A stretch of 6,372 nucleotides of DNA, taken from contig JALTUD010000275.1 in the NCBI GenBank assembly GCA_027047735.1, positions 1-6,372 on the forward strand, given 5' to 3'. The position numbers and the translations under genes are program-made. The notes beneath the pieces are model-generated. The model did no database searches. It saw only the letters and a program-made list of their open reading frames with translations, and was not told the origin of the DNA. Positions 5,698 to 6,372 of this stretch are shown here, in pieces. This DNA is from Flavobacteriales bacterium. Its GTDB lineage: Bacteria > Bacteroidota > Bacteroidia > Flavobacteriales_D > Parvicellaceae. The first letter of the stretch is position 1; every line of letters begins with the position of its first letter.

Positions 5698-6372
5698 TTA
5701 CTTCGGATAGCATAGAAAATACTTTTTTACTGTTTTTGAGAGTGCTTGTATATTCAAATTGTCGCTAGCTTCAGTAATGTCTCGCGTTTCTCCCGTTTTA
5801 TATACAATTTTTATGGAATCGCTATTGGGGTTATATGCGTTATTTTCGATAGCATCGGTGAAAACGAAATAACCAGTTTCTTCTATCGGGACTCCTAACT
5901 TTCGGGCTGCTTTTTCTTTTTCATTTTGTATTTCTTCTGCTGTAAACGGTTCTTTCTGTAATCTTATTTTTAACAGTTTGCGGTTGACCAACATATTGGA
6001 TAATAGTGCTAAAATTTTATCGCTGTGTTTTGTCCACACTTTTATTGCTCCTAACACATCATAATCGTCTATTTGAGCAAATTGTTCCAACGTTGATTTT
6101 TGCTGAAAGTCTTCTTTGATAACCTCCGAGTACAAGAAAAAACGGAATGCAGGGCTACAAAATAATTCTTCTCCTTGCATAGCCAATTCTTTTGCTCGTT
6201 CTAATGTTTTTACCAACAAAAACTCAGCACTTATAACGGTTTTATGCAAATAAACTTGCCAATACATCAAACGTCTTGCTACAATGAATTTCTCAATGGA
6301 ATAAATGCCTTTTTCTTGTATCACCAGCTCATCATTAACGACGTCCAACATTTTTATAATTCGTTGATTGCT
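5698..6372 (-). CDS. HD-domain phosphohydrolase, C-terminal part (gene runs off the right edge)
   Basis: The frame is open to the window edge. Seven codons (SNQRIIK) precede the internal Met at 6351, so that Met is not the start and the gene is partial. The visible 224 residues match the C-terminal half of the roughly 400-residue flavobacterial HD-domain proteins related to dNTP triphosphohydrolases (SAMHD1/YwfO-like). The key stretch is LDVVNDELVIQEKGIYSIEK followed by VARRLMYWQVYLHKT. The metal-binding H..HD..D residues belong to the N-terminal half, outside this window, so catalytic competence cannot be judged. From family knowledge the enzyme would hydrolyse nucleotide phosphates, possibly dNTPs; the substrate is unknown here. 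It ends in TAA at 5698-5700, and the lipoprotein gene follows after 48 bases with its own promoter-like element. Confidence 0.85.
   Translation of the reverse strand, partial: SNQRIIKMLDVVNDELVIQEKGIYSIEKFIVARRLMYWQVYLHKTVISAEFLLVKTLERAKELAMQGEELFCSPAFRFFLYSEVIKEDFQQKSTLEQFAQIDDYDVLGAIKVWTKHSDKILALLSNMLVNRKLLKIRLQKEPFTAEEIQNEKEKAARKLGVPIEETGYFVFTDAIENNAYNPNSDSIKIVYKTGETRDITEASDNLNIQALSKTVKKYFLCYPK

Overview
The window looks like chromosomal DNA of a Bacteroidota species, most likely a flavobacterium. It is AT-rich, and two TAnnTTTG-type -7 promoter elements sit upstream of minus-strand genes. There are no strong Shine-Dalgarno boxes. It carries a Bacteroidetes-style short lipoprotein, and its proteins match flavobacterial-type versions of RNase R, a YbdG-type MscS channel and an HD-domain phosphohydrolase. 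This is inference from family resemblance; no rRNA or other direct marker is present.

All genes I accept are on the minus strand, so transcription runs from the right edge to the left. From right to left they are: (1) the C-terminal part of an HD-domain phosphohydrolase, cut by the window edge (5698-6372); (2) a 69-residue acidic lipoprotein with its own likely promoter (5440-5649); (3) an unlisted 38-residue single-pass membrane protein whose start overlaps the end of the lipoprotein gene (5346-5462); (4) a DUF2971 protein starting at a GTG 6 bases later (4389-5339), more AT-rich than its neighbours and bracketed by an exact 14-base direct repeat; (5) a gene-free stretch with a 19-bp inverted repeat and the rnr promoter and leader (4002-4388); (6) rnr, encoding RNase R (1845-4001); (7) a YbdG-type mechanosensitive channel gene 6 bases downstream of rnr (543-1838).

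The left 540 bases hold no convincing gene. They are a dense assembly of repeat DNA: a flavobacterial-type intergenic repeat with two strong hairpins (54-193), a 162-base fold-back (181-342), a small perfect hairpin (332-354), and a second fold-back of 180 bases (414-593). The second fold-back runs into the 3' end of the channel gene and supplies its last 16 codons and stop.

rnr and the channel gene are probably one transcript. The lipoprotein, small membrane protein and DUF2971 gene are probably another. The DUF2971 gene looks like accessory cargo placed at the 3' end of the small membrane-protein gene. The most interesting signals are that frame-preserving direct repeat, the hidden small membrane gene, the strand-biased wobble pairing in the first fold-back, and the repeat-derived tail on the channel protein.
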